From an uncultured Roseateles sp. (GTDB taxonomy: Bacteria > Pseudomonadota > Gammaproteobacteria > Burkholderiales > Burkholderiaceae_C), in NCBI RefSeq assembly GCF_963422335.1, contig NZ_OY729424.1, positions 5,518,001 to 5,582,000 of the forward strand: a stretch of DNA of 64,000 nucleotides, written 5' to 3'. Below the pieces are notes generated by a model. That model was not told the origin of the DNA, searched no databases, and saw nothing but the letters and a program-made list of their open reading frames with translations. The position numbers and the translations under genes were made by a program. Numbering within the stretch: the stretch's first letter is position 1; each line of letters opens with the position of its first letter. Shown here piece after piece: positions 25,847 through 34,600 of this stretch.

Positions 25847-25876
25847 AAGGCCAGGCCGCAAGCCCTGGCCTTTGTT
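25847..25876 (+). terminator. Hairpin terminator after fliD
   Basis: AAGGCCAGG (25847-25855) pairs perfectly with CCTGGCCTT (25864-25872) across an eight-base loop and is followed by TGTT. It lies 37 bases past the fliD stop. The short T-run suggests partial termination, with read-through supplying fliS and fliT. Confidence 0.6.
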
Positions 25877-26017
25877 GCGTCTGAGCCCTCGGCGTGGACC
25901 CAGCCAGACCCGGAGATGCGTCACAAATGCAGCTCAGCTCGGGGCATGTGAGCCCCTCAAGTTCGCAGTCTGTGGGCCGAAAACTGAATCAACACGACGT
26001 CAACAAGGGTCCACACC

Positions 26018-26446
26018 ATGAGCTACATGCCCCCCAACGGCTTCGCCTCACAGCGCATGAGCAATATGTACCGCGCTGTCGGCACCGAGACCTCGGTGCA
26101 ATCTGCAGGCCCCCATCGCCTTGTGGCAATGCTGTTCGAGGGCCTGATGGACTCGATGGCCCAGGCCAAGGGCGCCCTGCGCGCCGGCAACCTGGAAGCC
26201 AAGGGCAAGGCCCTGGGTCGCGCAGTGCGCATCATCGAGGAAGGCCTTCGCGCCGCCCTCGACATGCGCGCCGGCCCGCTGGCCACCGATCTGCAGGACC
26301 TCTACACCTACACCACCCTGCGCCTGACGCAGGCCAATCTGCGCAATGACGAGGCCGCCATCGAAGAATGCCAGAAGCTGATTCAGCCGGTCAAAGACGC
26401 ATGGGATGCGATTGGCGACCAGGTCGAACCGCGCCGCGCCGCCTGA
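26018..26446 (+). CDS. fliS: Flagellin export chaperone FliS
   Basis: 142 residues, mostly helical. MYRAVGTETSVQSAGPHRLVAMLFEG is the conserved FliS opening. FliS binds the flagellin C-terminal D0 helix in the cytoplasm, prevents early polymerisation and delivers it to FlhA. It ends in TGATG, overlapping the fliT start by one base. Confidence 0.94.
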   Translation: MSYMPPNGFASQRMSNMYRAVGTETSVQSAGPHRLVAMLFEGLMDSMAQAKGALRAGNLEAKGKALGRAVRIIEEGLRAALDMRAGPLATDLQDLYTYTTLRLTQANLRNDEAAIEECQKLIQPVKDAWDAIGDQVEPRRAA

Positions 26447-26784
26447 TGAAGAATCTGTTGTCCGCCTCATCGATGACCCCACCCATGAATACCCAACTCC
26501 TGAGCTACTACGAAGCCATCGAGCAGGCCAGCGCCGACATGCTGATGGCCGCCCGCTGCGGCAACTGGGATGAAGTCGTGAAGCTCGAGGGCGCCTGCGT
26601 GCTGCTGATCTCGCAGCTCAAGCATGCCGCCACGCAGCAGCACCTGGGCAATGAAGAGGCCCAGCTGAAGACGCGCATCATGCAGCGCATCCTGCTGAAC
26701 GACGCCGAGATCCGCCACCTGGCCGAGCCCTGGCTGGACGATCTGGACCAGGTACTCGCCGGCCGCAGCAAGACCGTGCATTGA
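26446..26784 (+). CDS. fliT: FliT-like flagellar chaperone
   Basis: 112 residues if the ATG within the fliS stop (TGATG) is used. Inner starts at 26473 and 26485 (MNTQLLSYYEAIEQAS) are possible and fit the usual FliT length better. It is small, acidic and helical, ending LDDLDQVLAGRSKTVH. FliT escorts FliD and, in enteric bacteria, inhibits FlhDC. The identification rests on position after fliD-fliS and the overall pattern, because the family is poorly conserved. Confidence 0.8.
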   Translation: MKNLLSASSMTPPMNTQLLSYYEAIEQASADMLMAARCGNWDEVVKLEGACVLLISQLKHAATQQHLGNEEAQLKTRIMQRILLNDAEIRHLAEPWLDDLDQVLAGRSKTVH

Positions 26785-26803
26785 ACCCGGGCCGAGGTCG
26801 CGC

Positions 26804-27550
26804 ATGCCGACATTGACCCAATCCGAACCCACTCCACCCGAGCTGAGCCTCAAGGCCCCGGCCGAGATTCTCGGCCTGCTGCGCGAGATCCAGGACCAGG
26901 GTCTGGTGCTCACCCTGGCCGCCCCCGATGGCGGCCACTACAGCACCACCCTGGCAGCGATCGATACCGACAGCCAGAACCTGAGCTTCAGTGCCGACAA
27001 GGTGGACCGCTCGCTGCACCAGCTGATCGAGGCCGGCGATGTGGTCGCCGTCGCCTATCTCGACCGCATCAAGCTGCAGTTCCAGCTCGCCAACCCGATG
27101 CTGGTCAACGGCCCGCAGGGCAGCACCCTGAGGGCCGATCTGCCGCCCGAGATGTTCCGCTTCCAGCGCCGCAGCGCCTACCGCGTGCAGCCGCTCGACG
27201 CCACCGCGCCACGCGCCACCCTGCCGCACCCGATCTCGCCGAGCCAGAGCCTGTACCTGCGCATACTGGACGTCAGCGCCAGCGGCGTGGCCCTGCTGGC
27301 CCCGGCCGAGCTGATGGCCCAGCCGCCCTGGCAGGCCGGCGCATTGATCTCGCCGGTGCAACTGCAACTGGACCGCAGCACCCGGCTGGACCTGCGCCTG
27401 CGCGTGCAGCATGTCAGCCAGCTCGGGGGATCGGCGGGAGGGGTCCAGCTCGGCTGCGCCTTCGACGAACTGTCGGCCCTGGCCGCGCGCGATCTGCAGC
27501 GCTATATCGACCAGACGCAGAAACGCCGCCGCGTGCTGCAGACACGCTGA
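26804..27550 (+). CDS. ycgR: YcgR-like flagellar brake protein (PilZ domain)
   Basis: 248 residues. An N-terminal YcgR-type domain (about residues 15-110) is followed by a C-terminal PilZ domain with the c-di-GMP-binding RFQRRSAYR (near residue 119) and DVSASG (near residue 156). When loaded with c-di-GMP the family binds the rotor/stator and slows or biases the motor. It lies 19 bases after fliT and probably shares the fliD promoter. It is the natural effector for the GGDEF/EAL proteins at 3464 and 5714. Confidence 0.9.
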   Translation: MPTLTQSEPTPPELSLKAPAEILGLLREIQDQGLVLTLAAPDGGHYSTTLAAIDTDSQNLSFSADKVDRSLHQLIEAGDVVAVAYLDRIKLQFQLANPMLVNGPQGSTLRADLPPEMFRFQRRSAYRVQPLDATAPRATLPHPISPSQSLYLRILDVSASGVALLAPAELMAQPPWQAGALISPVQLQLDRSTRLDLRLRVQHVSQLGGSAGGVQLGCAFDELSALAARDLQRYIDQTQKRRRVLQTR

Positions 27551-27571
27551 TCCCCACCGAGTCCCGGCCTT

Positions 27572-28009
27572 ATGTCCGCTGCCCCGGTCTCCCGAACGCC
27601 GCCGGCACGGCCCAGCCGCGGCTTCACCCTGGTCGAGATGGCCACGGTGTGCGTAGTCGCGGCCATCCTGGCGGCCATCGCCCTGCCTTCGTTCAGCAGC
27701 TATATGCGGCGAGGCAAGCGCCATGACGCCATCACCGCGCTGACCCGCTTGCAACAGGCTCAGAGCAGCTTTCAATACCAGAACGGCCGCTACGCCAGCG
27801 ACCTGGTTGCGCTGGGCCTGCCGCCCCACAGCCTCGAAGGCCTGTACAGCCTGAAGCTCAACAGCAGCAGCATCGACGGCTACAGCGCCAGCGCCAGCGC
27901 TGCGCCCGGCAGCGGCCAGGACAAGGATGGCGACTGCAGCACGCTGCGCCTGACAGTGTCGCCCAGCGGCACCGACTACGGCCCCAAGGCCAGCTGCTGG
28001 AACCGCTGA
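27572..28009 (+). CDS. Type IV pilin-like protein (minor pilin, PilE type)
   Basis: 145 residues. A long leader of about 17 residues ends in Gly before FTLVEM, the prepilin peptidase site with Glu at +5, followed by a hydrophobic helix (ATVCVVAAILAAIALPSF). The C-terminal half has two cysteines (GDCSTL, ASCWNR) that could form the D-region disulfide. It would be an inner-membrane pseudopilin or minor pilin. It lies 21 bases after the YcgR homologue. Its partner pseudopilin follows by 1 base. Confidence 0.85.
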   Translation: MSAAPVSRTPPARPSRGFTLVEMATVCVVAAILAAIALPSFSSYMRRGKRHDAITALTRLQQAQSSFQYQNGRYASDLVALGLPPHSLEGLYSLKLNSSSIDGYSASASAAPGSGQDKDGDCSTLRLTVSPSGTDYGPKASCWNR

Positions 28010-28010
28010 G

Positions 28011-28520
28011 ATGCGAGCGCCCCCGAATCAGGCAGGACTGACCCTGACCGAGCTGGTGTTCGCCATTCTCGTGCTGGCCATTCTGGCGGCCGTGGCCCTG
28101 CCCAGCTACAACAGCTTTCTGGACCGGCAACGCGTCAAGGCCGCCGCCCAGGCGCTGGCCGACGACCTGCGCTTCGCCCGTGAGGAAAGCGTACGCCTGG
28201 GGCGCAGCGTCCACGTCACCTTCCAACCCGGCCCGCCCTGGTGCTGGGGCGTGGCCTTCAACCAGGCCTGCGACTGCAAAGGTGCCAACCCGGCGCTGCG
28301 TTGCGACATCAGCCGCGGTGGGGCTGAGGACTTCAAGGGCGTATCGCTGACGGCCAGTCAGGCGATCGAATTCGATCCGCAACTGGGCCGGGCCGTGCAA
28401 CCGGGCCGCACCGAGTTCACCAGCCAGGGCGGCACCCGCCTGCGGGTGGAGCTGACGGGCAGCGGGCGCTCACGCGCCTGTGTGGCCGGGGGATCGGTCA
28501 GCGGGTTGGAGCCTTGTTGA
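28011..28520 (+). CDS. GspH/FimT-family pseudopilin
   Basis: 169 residues. Prepilin peptidase site AG/LTLTEL with Glu at +5, a transmembrane helix (AILVLAILAAVALPSY) and then the GspH/FimT pattern (ALADDLRFAREESVRLGRSV). Cysteines occur in PWCWGV, ACDCKG, LRCDIS and the last residue. FimT-type proteins are minor pilins, some of which bind DNA. It is convergent with fliE, 100 bases away. No other pilus gene is nearby. Confidence 0.86.
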   Translation: MRAPPNQAGLTLTELVFAILVLAILAAVALPSYNSFLDRQRVKAAAQALADDLRFAREESVRLGRSVHVTFQPGPPWCWGVAFNQACDCKGANPALRCDISRGGAEDFKGVSLTASQAIEFDPQLGRAVQPGRTEFTSQGGTRLRVELTGSGRSRACVAGGSVSGLEPC

Positions 28521-28620
28521 GGCGTGGCTCAAGGCTGCCCACCTCAAATACACCCAGTCAGTTGGAGCCAGAGCGTGCGGCCATGCTGCGCATGGGTCGC
28601 AAGGTCTGGCACTCAAAAAA

Positions 28621-28944
28621 CTAGACTTGCATATTCATGATGTCCGAGTAGGCCTGGACCAGGCGGTTTCTCACCTGCAAGGTGGTCTGAAACCCGATCT
28701 GCGCTTTCTGCATCGACACCATGGTCTCTTCCAGGCTCACCGTCGGGTTGTCCAGCTGCACCTCGCGCTGCAGCCGCGTGGCCTCGTTCTGCGACTGGCT
28801 GACCGCCTTCAGGCTCTGGCTCAGCAAGGCGCTGAAATCGGCGGCCTGAGCCGCGCCCTTGGTCGCCAGGGGCTGACCGGTGGGCGTCATGCCGGCGCGG
28901 GCGGCGGCGGCGGCAAAATCGAAGGGTTTGAGTCTGAGGTCCAT
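28621..28944 (-). CDS. fliE: Flagellar hook-basal body protein FliE
   Basis: 107 residues. The C-terminal half (VSLEETMVSMQKAQIGFQTTLQ and VRNRLVQAYSDIMNMQV) is the conserved FliE core, which joins the MS ring to the rod. AGGAG lies eight bases before the ATG. It is transcribed away from fliF across a 210-base divergent region. Confidence 0.94.
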   Translation of the reverse strand: MDLRLKPFDFAAAAARAGMTPTGQPLATKGAAQAADFSALLSQSLKAVSQSQNEATRLQREVQLDNPTVSLEETMVSMQKAQIGFQTTLQVRNRLVQAYSDIMNMQV

Positions 28945-29054
28945 GGTGCACTCCTGAAGGCATAGAGGCCAGTGGAAGCATGGATCGAATGGTAGGCGTG
29001 CGCCTCGGCCGCGAATGCCGGAACTGAACTTGGAATTGCGGGCTGTTCCCGGCT

Positions 29055-29076
29055 TTCGTTTCGCTTTAGAAACGAA
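29055..29076. promoter_or_regulatory. Palindrome in the fliE-fliF divergent promoter region
   Basis: TTCGTTTC (29055-29062) and GAAACGAA (29069-29076) form a perfect 8-bp inverted repeat around GCTTTA. It lies 79 bases before fliF and 111 bases from the fliE start. No T-run follows and no gene ends here, so an operator is more likely than a terminator. FlhDC is one candidate because both genes are class II, but I cannot fit its box with confidence. Confidence 0.45.
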
Positions 29077-29154
29077 TAATCACTTCCATCCCAAACCCGG
29101 CCCCGGGTCTGGTCCGTCGTTCAGCCGTTCACTTGCCGCAGCCCCCACACACTC

Positions 29155-30813
29155 ATGGACAACGCCCTGCTCTCCCCGCTGGACATGAATGCCGCCCCGC
29201 CCACCGGCTTCGGTTCGCGGCTGGTCGCCCTGCCGGCGCGCAGCAAGATCATGATGGGTCTGGGTGTGGCCACGCTGCTGGCCGTGCTGGTGGCCATGAG
29301 CTTGTGGAACAGCCAGGGCGACTACAAACCGGTGTTCACCGGCCTGTCCGACAAGGATGGCGGCGCCGTCATCGCCCAGCTGGCGACGATGAATGTGCCC
29401 TACAAGAACGAGCCCGGCGGCACCATTCTGGTGCCCGCCAGCCAGGTCTACGACGTGCGCATGAAGCTGGCCTCGGCCGGCCTGCCCAAGGGCAGCGTGA
29501 TCGGCTTCGAGCTGATGGACAAGCAGTCGATTGGCCAGACCCAGTTCAACGAACGCCTGAACTTCCAGCGCGCACTCGAAGGCGAGCTGACCCGCACCAT
29601 CACCGCGCTGGCCGATGTGGCCGATGCCCGTGTGCACCTGGCCATGCCGCAGCAGAACGGGTTTTTCCGCGAGCAGCAAAAGCCCAGCGCCTCGGTGATG
29701 CTGACCCTACGCGGGGGGCATATGCTGGATCGGGCCCAGGTCGCCGGCATCATCCACCTGGTGTCCGCCAGCGTGCCCGAGCTGAGCCCCAAGGCCGTCA
29801 GCGTGCTGGACCACACCGGCGCCCTGCTGTCGTCCACCGGCGACACCGGCTCCGGCCTGGACAGCCAACAGCTGCAATACAAGCAGCAGATCGAGGCCAA
29901 CTTCAGCAAGCGCATCTACGAGCTTCTGGAGCCGGTGGTGGGCCGCGACAATCTGCGCGCCAGCGTCACCGCCGAGGTGGATTTCTCGCAGACCGAGGCC
30001 ACCTCCGAAGAATTCAAGCCCAACCAGGGGGCGAACGCCACCGCCAGCATCCGCAGCCTGCAGTCGACCGAATCGACCAACGGCAGCAGCGCCGCCCCCT
30101 CGGGCGTGCCGGGCGCCGCCACCAACCAGCCGCCGGTGCCGGCCACCGCCCCTATCACCGGCGCTGCCGCACCGTTGCAGGCCGCCCAGGGCAGTGCCAA
30201 CACCAGCTCACGCAAGGACAACACGACCAACTTCGAGGTCGACAAGACGGTGCGGGTGACGCGCAACGCCACCGGCGTGGTCAAGCGCCTGAACGCCGCC
30301 GTGATCCTGAACAACCGTTCGGTCACCGACCCCAAGGGCAAGACCACCCAGCAGCCGCTGCCGGCCGAGGAGATCGAGAAGCTCACCGCCCTGGTCAAGG
30401 AGACGATGGGCTTCAACCAGGAGCGCGGCGACTCGATCAAGCTGATCAATGCCCCGTTCAAGGTCGACAAGATCGAGGTGCCCGATGTGCCGATCTGGCA
30501 GCAGCCCTGGCTGATCGACATGGTGCGCGCCGGTGCCGTGCCCGCCGCCCTGGTGCTGGTGGCCCTGATTGCCGTGTTCGGCATGGTGCGCCCGGCCATC
30601 CGTGCGGCCATGGCGCCGCCGCCCGCACCCGAGATCGGCGGCCAGCTGGACGCCGTGGTCGATGACGAAAACGCCCTGCCCGGCCAGAATGCCTTGGCCC
30701 TGCCCGCCCCGGGCGACGACAAACGGCTGGAGAACATACGCGCCATGGCCAAGGAAAACCCCGCCGCAGTTGCAAATATCGTGCGCAATTGGGTAGCGGG
30801 TGAAACCAAGTGA
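29155..30813 (+). CDS. fliF: Flagellar MS-ring protein FliF
   Basis: 552 residues. TM1 at about residues 32-51 is followed by the ring-building motifs (KPVFTGLSDKD, SIGQTQFNERLNFQRALEGEL, VHLAMP). A low-complexity Ala/Pro/Ser insert lies near residues 300-350. TM2 is near residues 450-475 and the C-terminal FliG-binding tail ends MAKENPAAVANIVRNWV. FliF is the first basal body piece. There is no clear ribosome site, and an in-frame ATG at 29185 is the alternative start. Confidence 0.96.
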   Translation: MDNALLSPLDMNAAPPTGFGSRLVALPARSKIMMGLGVATLLAVLVAMSLWNSQGDYKPVFTGLSDKDGGAVIAQLATMNVPYKNEPGGTILVPASQVYDVRMKLASAGLPKGSVIGFELMDKQSIGQTQFNERLNFQRALEGELTRTITALADVADARVHLAMPQQNGFFREQQKPSASVMLTLRGGHMLDRAQVAGIIHLVSASVPELSPKAVSVLDHTGALLSSTGDTGSGLDSQQLQYKQQIEANFSKRIYELLEPVVGRDNLRASVTAEVDFSQTEATSEEFKPNQGANATASIRSLQSTESTNGSSAAPSGVPGAATNQPPVPATAPITGAAAPLQAAQGSANTSSRKDNTTNFEVDKTVRVTRNATGVVKRLNAAVILNNRSVTDPKGKTTQQPLPAEEIEKLTALVKETMGFNQERGDSIKLINAPFKVDKIEVPDVPIWQQPWLIDMVRAGAVPAALVLVALIAVFGMVRPAIRAAMAPPPAPEIGGQLDAVVDDENALPGQNALALPAPGDDKRLENIRAMAKENPAAVANIVRNWVAGETK

Positions 30814-30841
30814 AGCCAGCAGGCCCGGAACGGACTACCTT

Positions 30842-31843
30842 ATGAGCATGGACGACGAAGGCGTGGAAAACGCAGCCATCCTGCTGATGTCACTCGGCGA
30901 GGAAGAGGCTGCCGAGGTGTTCAAGCACCTGGCCCCGAAAGAGGTGCAGAAGCTTGGGGAAACCATTGCCAAGATGAAGGTGATCCCGCGCGAGCGCGTC
31001 AACATCGTGCTCGACAAGTTCACCGAGGTCGCCGGCGACCAGAGCATGCTGGTCTCCGACACCGACGAATACGTCAAGGCCGTGCTGCGCCGGGCGCTGG
31101 GCGACGAAAAGGCCAATCTGCTGATCGACCGCATCCTGCAGGGCAGCGATGTCTCCGGCATCGAAAGCCTGAAGTGGATGGACGGCGGCTCGGTGGCCGA
31201 ACTGCTGCGCAACGAACACCCGCAGATCGTCGCCGCCATCCTGGTGCACCTGGACTTCGACCAGGCCAGCGAGGTGCTGAAGAACTTCACCGAGCGCCAG
31301 CGCAACGAGGTGCTGATACGCATCGCCACCCTGGACGGCATCCAGCCCTCGGCGCTGAAGGACCTGAACGAGGTCATGAGCAAGGTGCTGGCCGGCGGCG
31401 ACCGGCTGAAGAAGTCGTCGCTGGGCGGCGCCAAGACCGCGGCCGAGATCATCAACATGATGGGCTCCAGCGTCGAGACCTCGGTGCTGGACTACATCCG
31501 CGAGGCCGACAGCGATCTGGCCCAGAAGATCATGGACAACATGTTCACCTTCGACGACCTGGAGAAGCTGGACGACAAGGGCTTCCAGGCGCTGCTGAAG
31601 GAAGTGCAGTCCGAATCGCTGATCATCGCGCTGAAGGGTGCCACGCCCGAGCTGCGCGAGAAAGTGTTCCGCAATATGTCCACCCGCGCCGCCGAAACAC
31701 TGCGCGAAGACCTCGACAGCCGCGGCCCGGTGCGCGTGTCCGAGGTTGAGGCCGAGCAGAAGGAAATGCTCAAGACCGTGCGCCGCCTTGTCGACGAGGG
31801 CCAGATCGTGCTGGCCAGCGGCGGCGACGACGACTTCCTTTGA
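30842..31843 (+). CDS. fliG: Flagellar motor switch protein FliG
   Basis: About 333 residues from the ATG at 30842 (MSMDDEGVENAAILLMSLG). A GTG start at 30800 inside fliF is possible, but the ATG gives the normal length. The N-domain binds FliF. The middle domain has the EHPQ motif. The C-domain keeps the torque helix charges (ELREKVFRNMS and LREDLD) that contact MotA. The order fliF-fliG-fliH is standard. Confidence 0.96.
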   Translation: MSMDDEGVENAAILLMSLGEEEAAEVFKHLAPKEVQKLGETIAKMKVIPRERVNIVLDKFTEVAGDQSMLVSDTDEYVKAVLRRALGDEKANLLIDRILQGSDVSGIESLKWMDGGSVAELLRNEHPQIVAAILVHLDFDQASEVLKNFTERQRNEVLIRIATLDGIQPSALKDLNEVMSKVLAGGDRLKKSSLGGAKTAAEIINMMGSSVETSVLDYIREADSDLAQKIMDNMFTFDDLEKLDDKGFQALLKEVQSESLIIALKGATPELREKVFRNMSTRAAETLREDLDSRGPVRVSEVEAEQKEMLKTVRRLVDEGQIVLASGGDDDFL

Positions 31844-31857
31844 TGAGCTGACACCCC

Positions 31858-32622
31858 ATGAACGCCGCCCGCACCCCACGCCAGGTTCCACCGCCGCTGA
31901 ATGCCGACGGCCAGCCCCGTGCCACCACCTACGGCCGCTTCATTCCGCGCGAAGAGGTGCAGAACGCCACCGCCTGGACGCCCGGCTCCTTCCAGGACCG
32001 CCGGGCACCCTCGCCGCCGCCGGCCGCCGCGGCCAAGCCCGAGACACCGAAGCTCGATCCGGCCCAGCAGCTGCACGCGGCGCGCCAGGGCGGCTATCAA
32101 GACGGCTACCGCGACGGCATGGCCGCGCTGGACGCCTTCAAGCACACCTTTGCCCAGCAGATGACCAGCCAGATCGGCGCGCTGCTGCGCAGCTTCGACA
32201 GCGATCTGCAGCGCCTGGAGCAGGCCATGGCCACCGCGCTGGCGCAGAGTGCGGTCGAGCTGGCCCGGCAGGTGGTGCGCAGCGAGATCACCCAGCGCCC
32301 CGAACATGTGGTGCAGGTGGCGCGCGAGGCGGTAGAGGCCCTGCTGCTCAGCGCCCGCCATGTGCGCGTGCGCGTGCACCCGGCCGACATGCCCCTGGTC
32401 AACGAGGGCGCCGGTGCCGACCTGCATGCCCGCGGTGCGCAGCTGCTGGGCGACCCCAGCATCGAACGCGGCGGCTGCCTGGTCGAGTCGGACATCAGCG
32501 TCATCGACGCCCGCATCAGCAGCCGCTGGAAGCGCGCGGCCGCAGCGATGGGCGATGACTCGGACTGGAGCATGACAGAGACGCCGGCCCCCGCGGCCGA
32601 CCCTGAGGACGATCAGCCATGA
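31858..32622 (+). CDS. fliH: Flagellar assembly protein FliH
   Basis: 254 residues. A Pro/Ala-rich N-terminus is followed by a Gly-spaced segment (GGYQDGYRDGMAALDAF), typical of FliH, and the C-terminal domain with DPSIERGGCLVES. FliH dimers hold and inhibit the ATPase FliI in the export apparatus. The stop overlaps fliI by ATGA. Confidence 0.94.
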   Translation: MNAARTPRQVPPPLNADGQPRATTYGRFIPREEVQNATAWTPGSFQDRRAPSPPPAAAAKPETPKLDPAQQLHAARQGGYQDGYRDGMAALDAFKHTFAQQMTSQIGALLRSFDSDLQRLEQAMATALAQSAVELARQVVRSEITQRPEHVVQVAREAVEALLLSARHVRVRVHPADMPLVNEGAGADLHARGAQLLGDPSIERGGCLVESDISVIDARISSRWKRAAAAMGDDSDWSMTETPAPAADPEDDQP

Positions 32623-34058
32623 GCGCCAACCTGCAGGACCGCACTCAGCGCTGGCAGGCCTATCTGCAGGACATGGTCGCCTTTGCCGAGGCGCCGGTGA
32701 GCCTGGAGTCGCAAGGCACCCTGGTGCGCGTGGCCGGCCTGGTGCTGGAAGCCGCCGGCGTGCGTGTGCCGGTCGGCTCGGTCTGCGAGATCCACTCCCC
32801 CACCGCCCGTGCCGGCGAACGCCCGGTGCATGCCGAGGTGGTCGGTTTCTCGGGCGACCGGGCCTATCTGATGCCCACCGACGAGGTGCAGGGCCTGGCC
32901 AGCGGCGCACGCGTGCAGCCGCGCACCGTGCCGCCCTCGGCGCCGGTGCTGGGCCAGGTCAACCACCCCTGGCGCCGCAGCGAAGACCGCGGCCTGCATC
33001 TGCCGATGGGCGATGGCCTGCTGGGCCGCGTCGTCGACTCGCATGGCGCGCCGATGGACCGCAAGGGCCCGCTGCAGGCCGTGCACAGCGAGCCCATGGT
33101 GCGCCGCCCCATCAATGCGATGGACCGCGACCCGGTGCGCACGCCGCTGGACACCGGCGTACGCTCGATCAACGCCATGCTCACCGTCGGCCGTGGCCAG
33201 CGCCTGGGCCTGTTCGCCGGTACCGGCGTCGGCAAGTCGGTGCTGCTGGGCATGATGGCCCGCTACACCCAGGCCGATGTGATCGTGGTCGGGCTGATCG
33301 GCGAACGGGGCCGCGAGGTCAAGGAATTCATCGAAGACATCCTCGGCGAGGAGGGCATCAAGCGCTCGGTCGTCGTCGCCGCGCCGGCCGATGCGCCGCC
33401 GCTGGTGCGCATGCAGGGCGCCACCTATGCCACGGCGATTGCCGAGCACTTCCGCGACCGCGGCCAGCATGTGCTCCTGCTGATGGACTCGCTGACCCGC
33501 TATGCGATGGCCCAGCGCGAGATTGCCCTTGCCATCGGCGAGCCACCGGCCACCAAGGGCTATCCGCCCAGCTGCTTTGCCAAGCTGCCCCAGCTGGTGG
33601 AGCGCAGCGGCAACGGCCTCAACGGCCAGGGCTCGATCACCGCCTTCTACACCGTGCTGAGCGAGGGCGACGACCAGCAGGACCCGATCGCTGACGCCGC
33701 CCGCGGCATTCTGGACGGCCATATCGTGCTCAGCCGCGAACTGGCCGAGGCCGGCCACTACCCGGCCATCGACGTCGAGCGCTCGGTCTCGCGGGTGATG
33801 ACCAATGTCGCCTCGCAAGCCCATATCGAAGCCGCCCGGCGCTTCCGCCAGCTGCTGGCCAAGTACAACAAGGCCCGCGACCTGATACAGCTGGGTGCCT
33901 ACGCCCCCGGCCATGACACCGAGCTGGACAGCGCCGTGCGCCTGCATGGCCAGATGGTCCAGCTGCTGCAGCAGGACATGCACAGCCCGGCCCCGCTGCC
34001 GCTGTGCGTGCGCCAATTGACTTCCCTGGTGGGCGGCGCCGATCGCGGCGTGGCCTGA
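32619..34058 (+). CDS. fliI: Flagellar export ATPase FliI
   Basis: 479 residues. F1-beta-like ATPase with Walker A GTGVGKS at residues 201-207, Walker B region (VLLLMDSLTRYA) and the family stretch LPQLVERSGN. It hydrolyses ATP to unload substrates from chaperones at the FlhA/FlhB gate. The start overlaps fliH. Confidence 0.97.
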   Translation: MSANLQDRTQRWQAYLQDMVAFAEAPVSLESQGTLVRVAGLVLEAAGVRVPVGSVCEIHSPTARAGERPVHAEVVGFSGDRAYLMPTDEVQGLASGARVQPRTVPPSAPVLGQVNHPWRRSEDRGLHLPMGDGLLGRVVDSHGAPMDRKGPLQAVHSEPMVRRPINAMDRDPVRTPLDTGVRSINAMLTVGRGQRLGLFAGTGVGKSVLLGMMARYTQADVIVVGLIGERGREVKEFIEDILGEEGIKRSVVVAAPADAPPLVRMQGATYATAIAEHFRDRGQHVLLLMDSLTRYAMAQREIALAIGEPPATKGYPPSCFAKLPQLVERSGNGLNGQGSITAFYTVLSEGDDQQDPIADAARGILDGHIVLSRELAEAGHYPAIDVERSVSRVMTNVASQAHIEAARRFRQLLAKYNKARDLIQLGAYAPGHDTELDSAVRLHGQMVQLLQQDMHSPAPLPLCVRQLTSLVGGADRGVA

Positions 34059-34083
34059 CGGACGCAGTAAACCGAAAGCCCCC

Positions 34084-34563
34084 ATGGACACCACCAACCT
34101 GCAAACCCTCGGCGTGCTGCTCGAGCACGCTGAGACCGAGCGCGACGAGGCACTGCGCGATCTGCAGGACGCCAGCAGCCGCGCCGACCAGGCCAAGGCC
34201 CAGGCCGATCAGCTGGAGCAATACCGCCGCGACTACCAGCTGCGCTGGAACAGCCAGTTCTCGCGCCAGGGCACGATGGACATCGTGATGTGCTACCAGA
34301 GCTTCGGTTCGCGGCTGGACCAGGCCATCAGCCACCAGAGCACCGTCGTCCAGCACGCCGACAGCCGCGTCACCATCGCCCGCGAGTTGCTGACGCAGCG
34401 CGAGCTGCGCGTGCTCTCGGTGCGCAAGCTGATCGAGCGCCGGCGTCAGGAGATGCTGGGCCGCCTGGCCCGCCAGGACCAGAAATCCACCGACGAGCAG
34501 GCCTCGCGGGCCGGCTGGGGCGCAGGCCACCCGCTGAGCCGCCTGATGGCCCACCCCCATTGA
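34084..34563 (+). CDS. fliJ: Flagellar protein FliJ
   Basis: 159 residues, almost entirely charged coiled coil (heptads from about residue 5 to 145). It has the size and position of FliJ, the central stalk that links the FliI hexamer to FlhA. Sequence identity in the family is low, so synteny between fliI and fliK carries the call. Confidence 0.88.
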   Translation: MDTTNLQTLGVLLEHAETERDEALRDLQDASSRADQAKAQADQLEQYRRDYQLRWNSQFSRQGTMDIVMCYQSFGSRLDQAISHQSTVVQHADSRVTIARELLTQRELRVLSVRKLIERRRQEMLGRLARQDQKSTDEQASRAGWGAGHPLSRLMAHPH

Positions 34564-34600
34564 ACGATTCGATTGCCCTGCCACCTAGCGAGGCCACACC

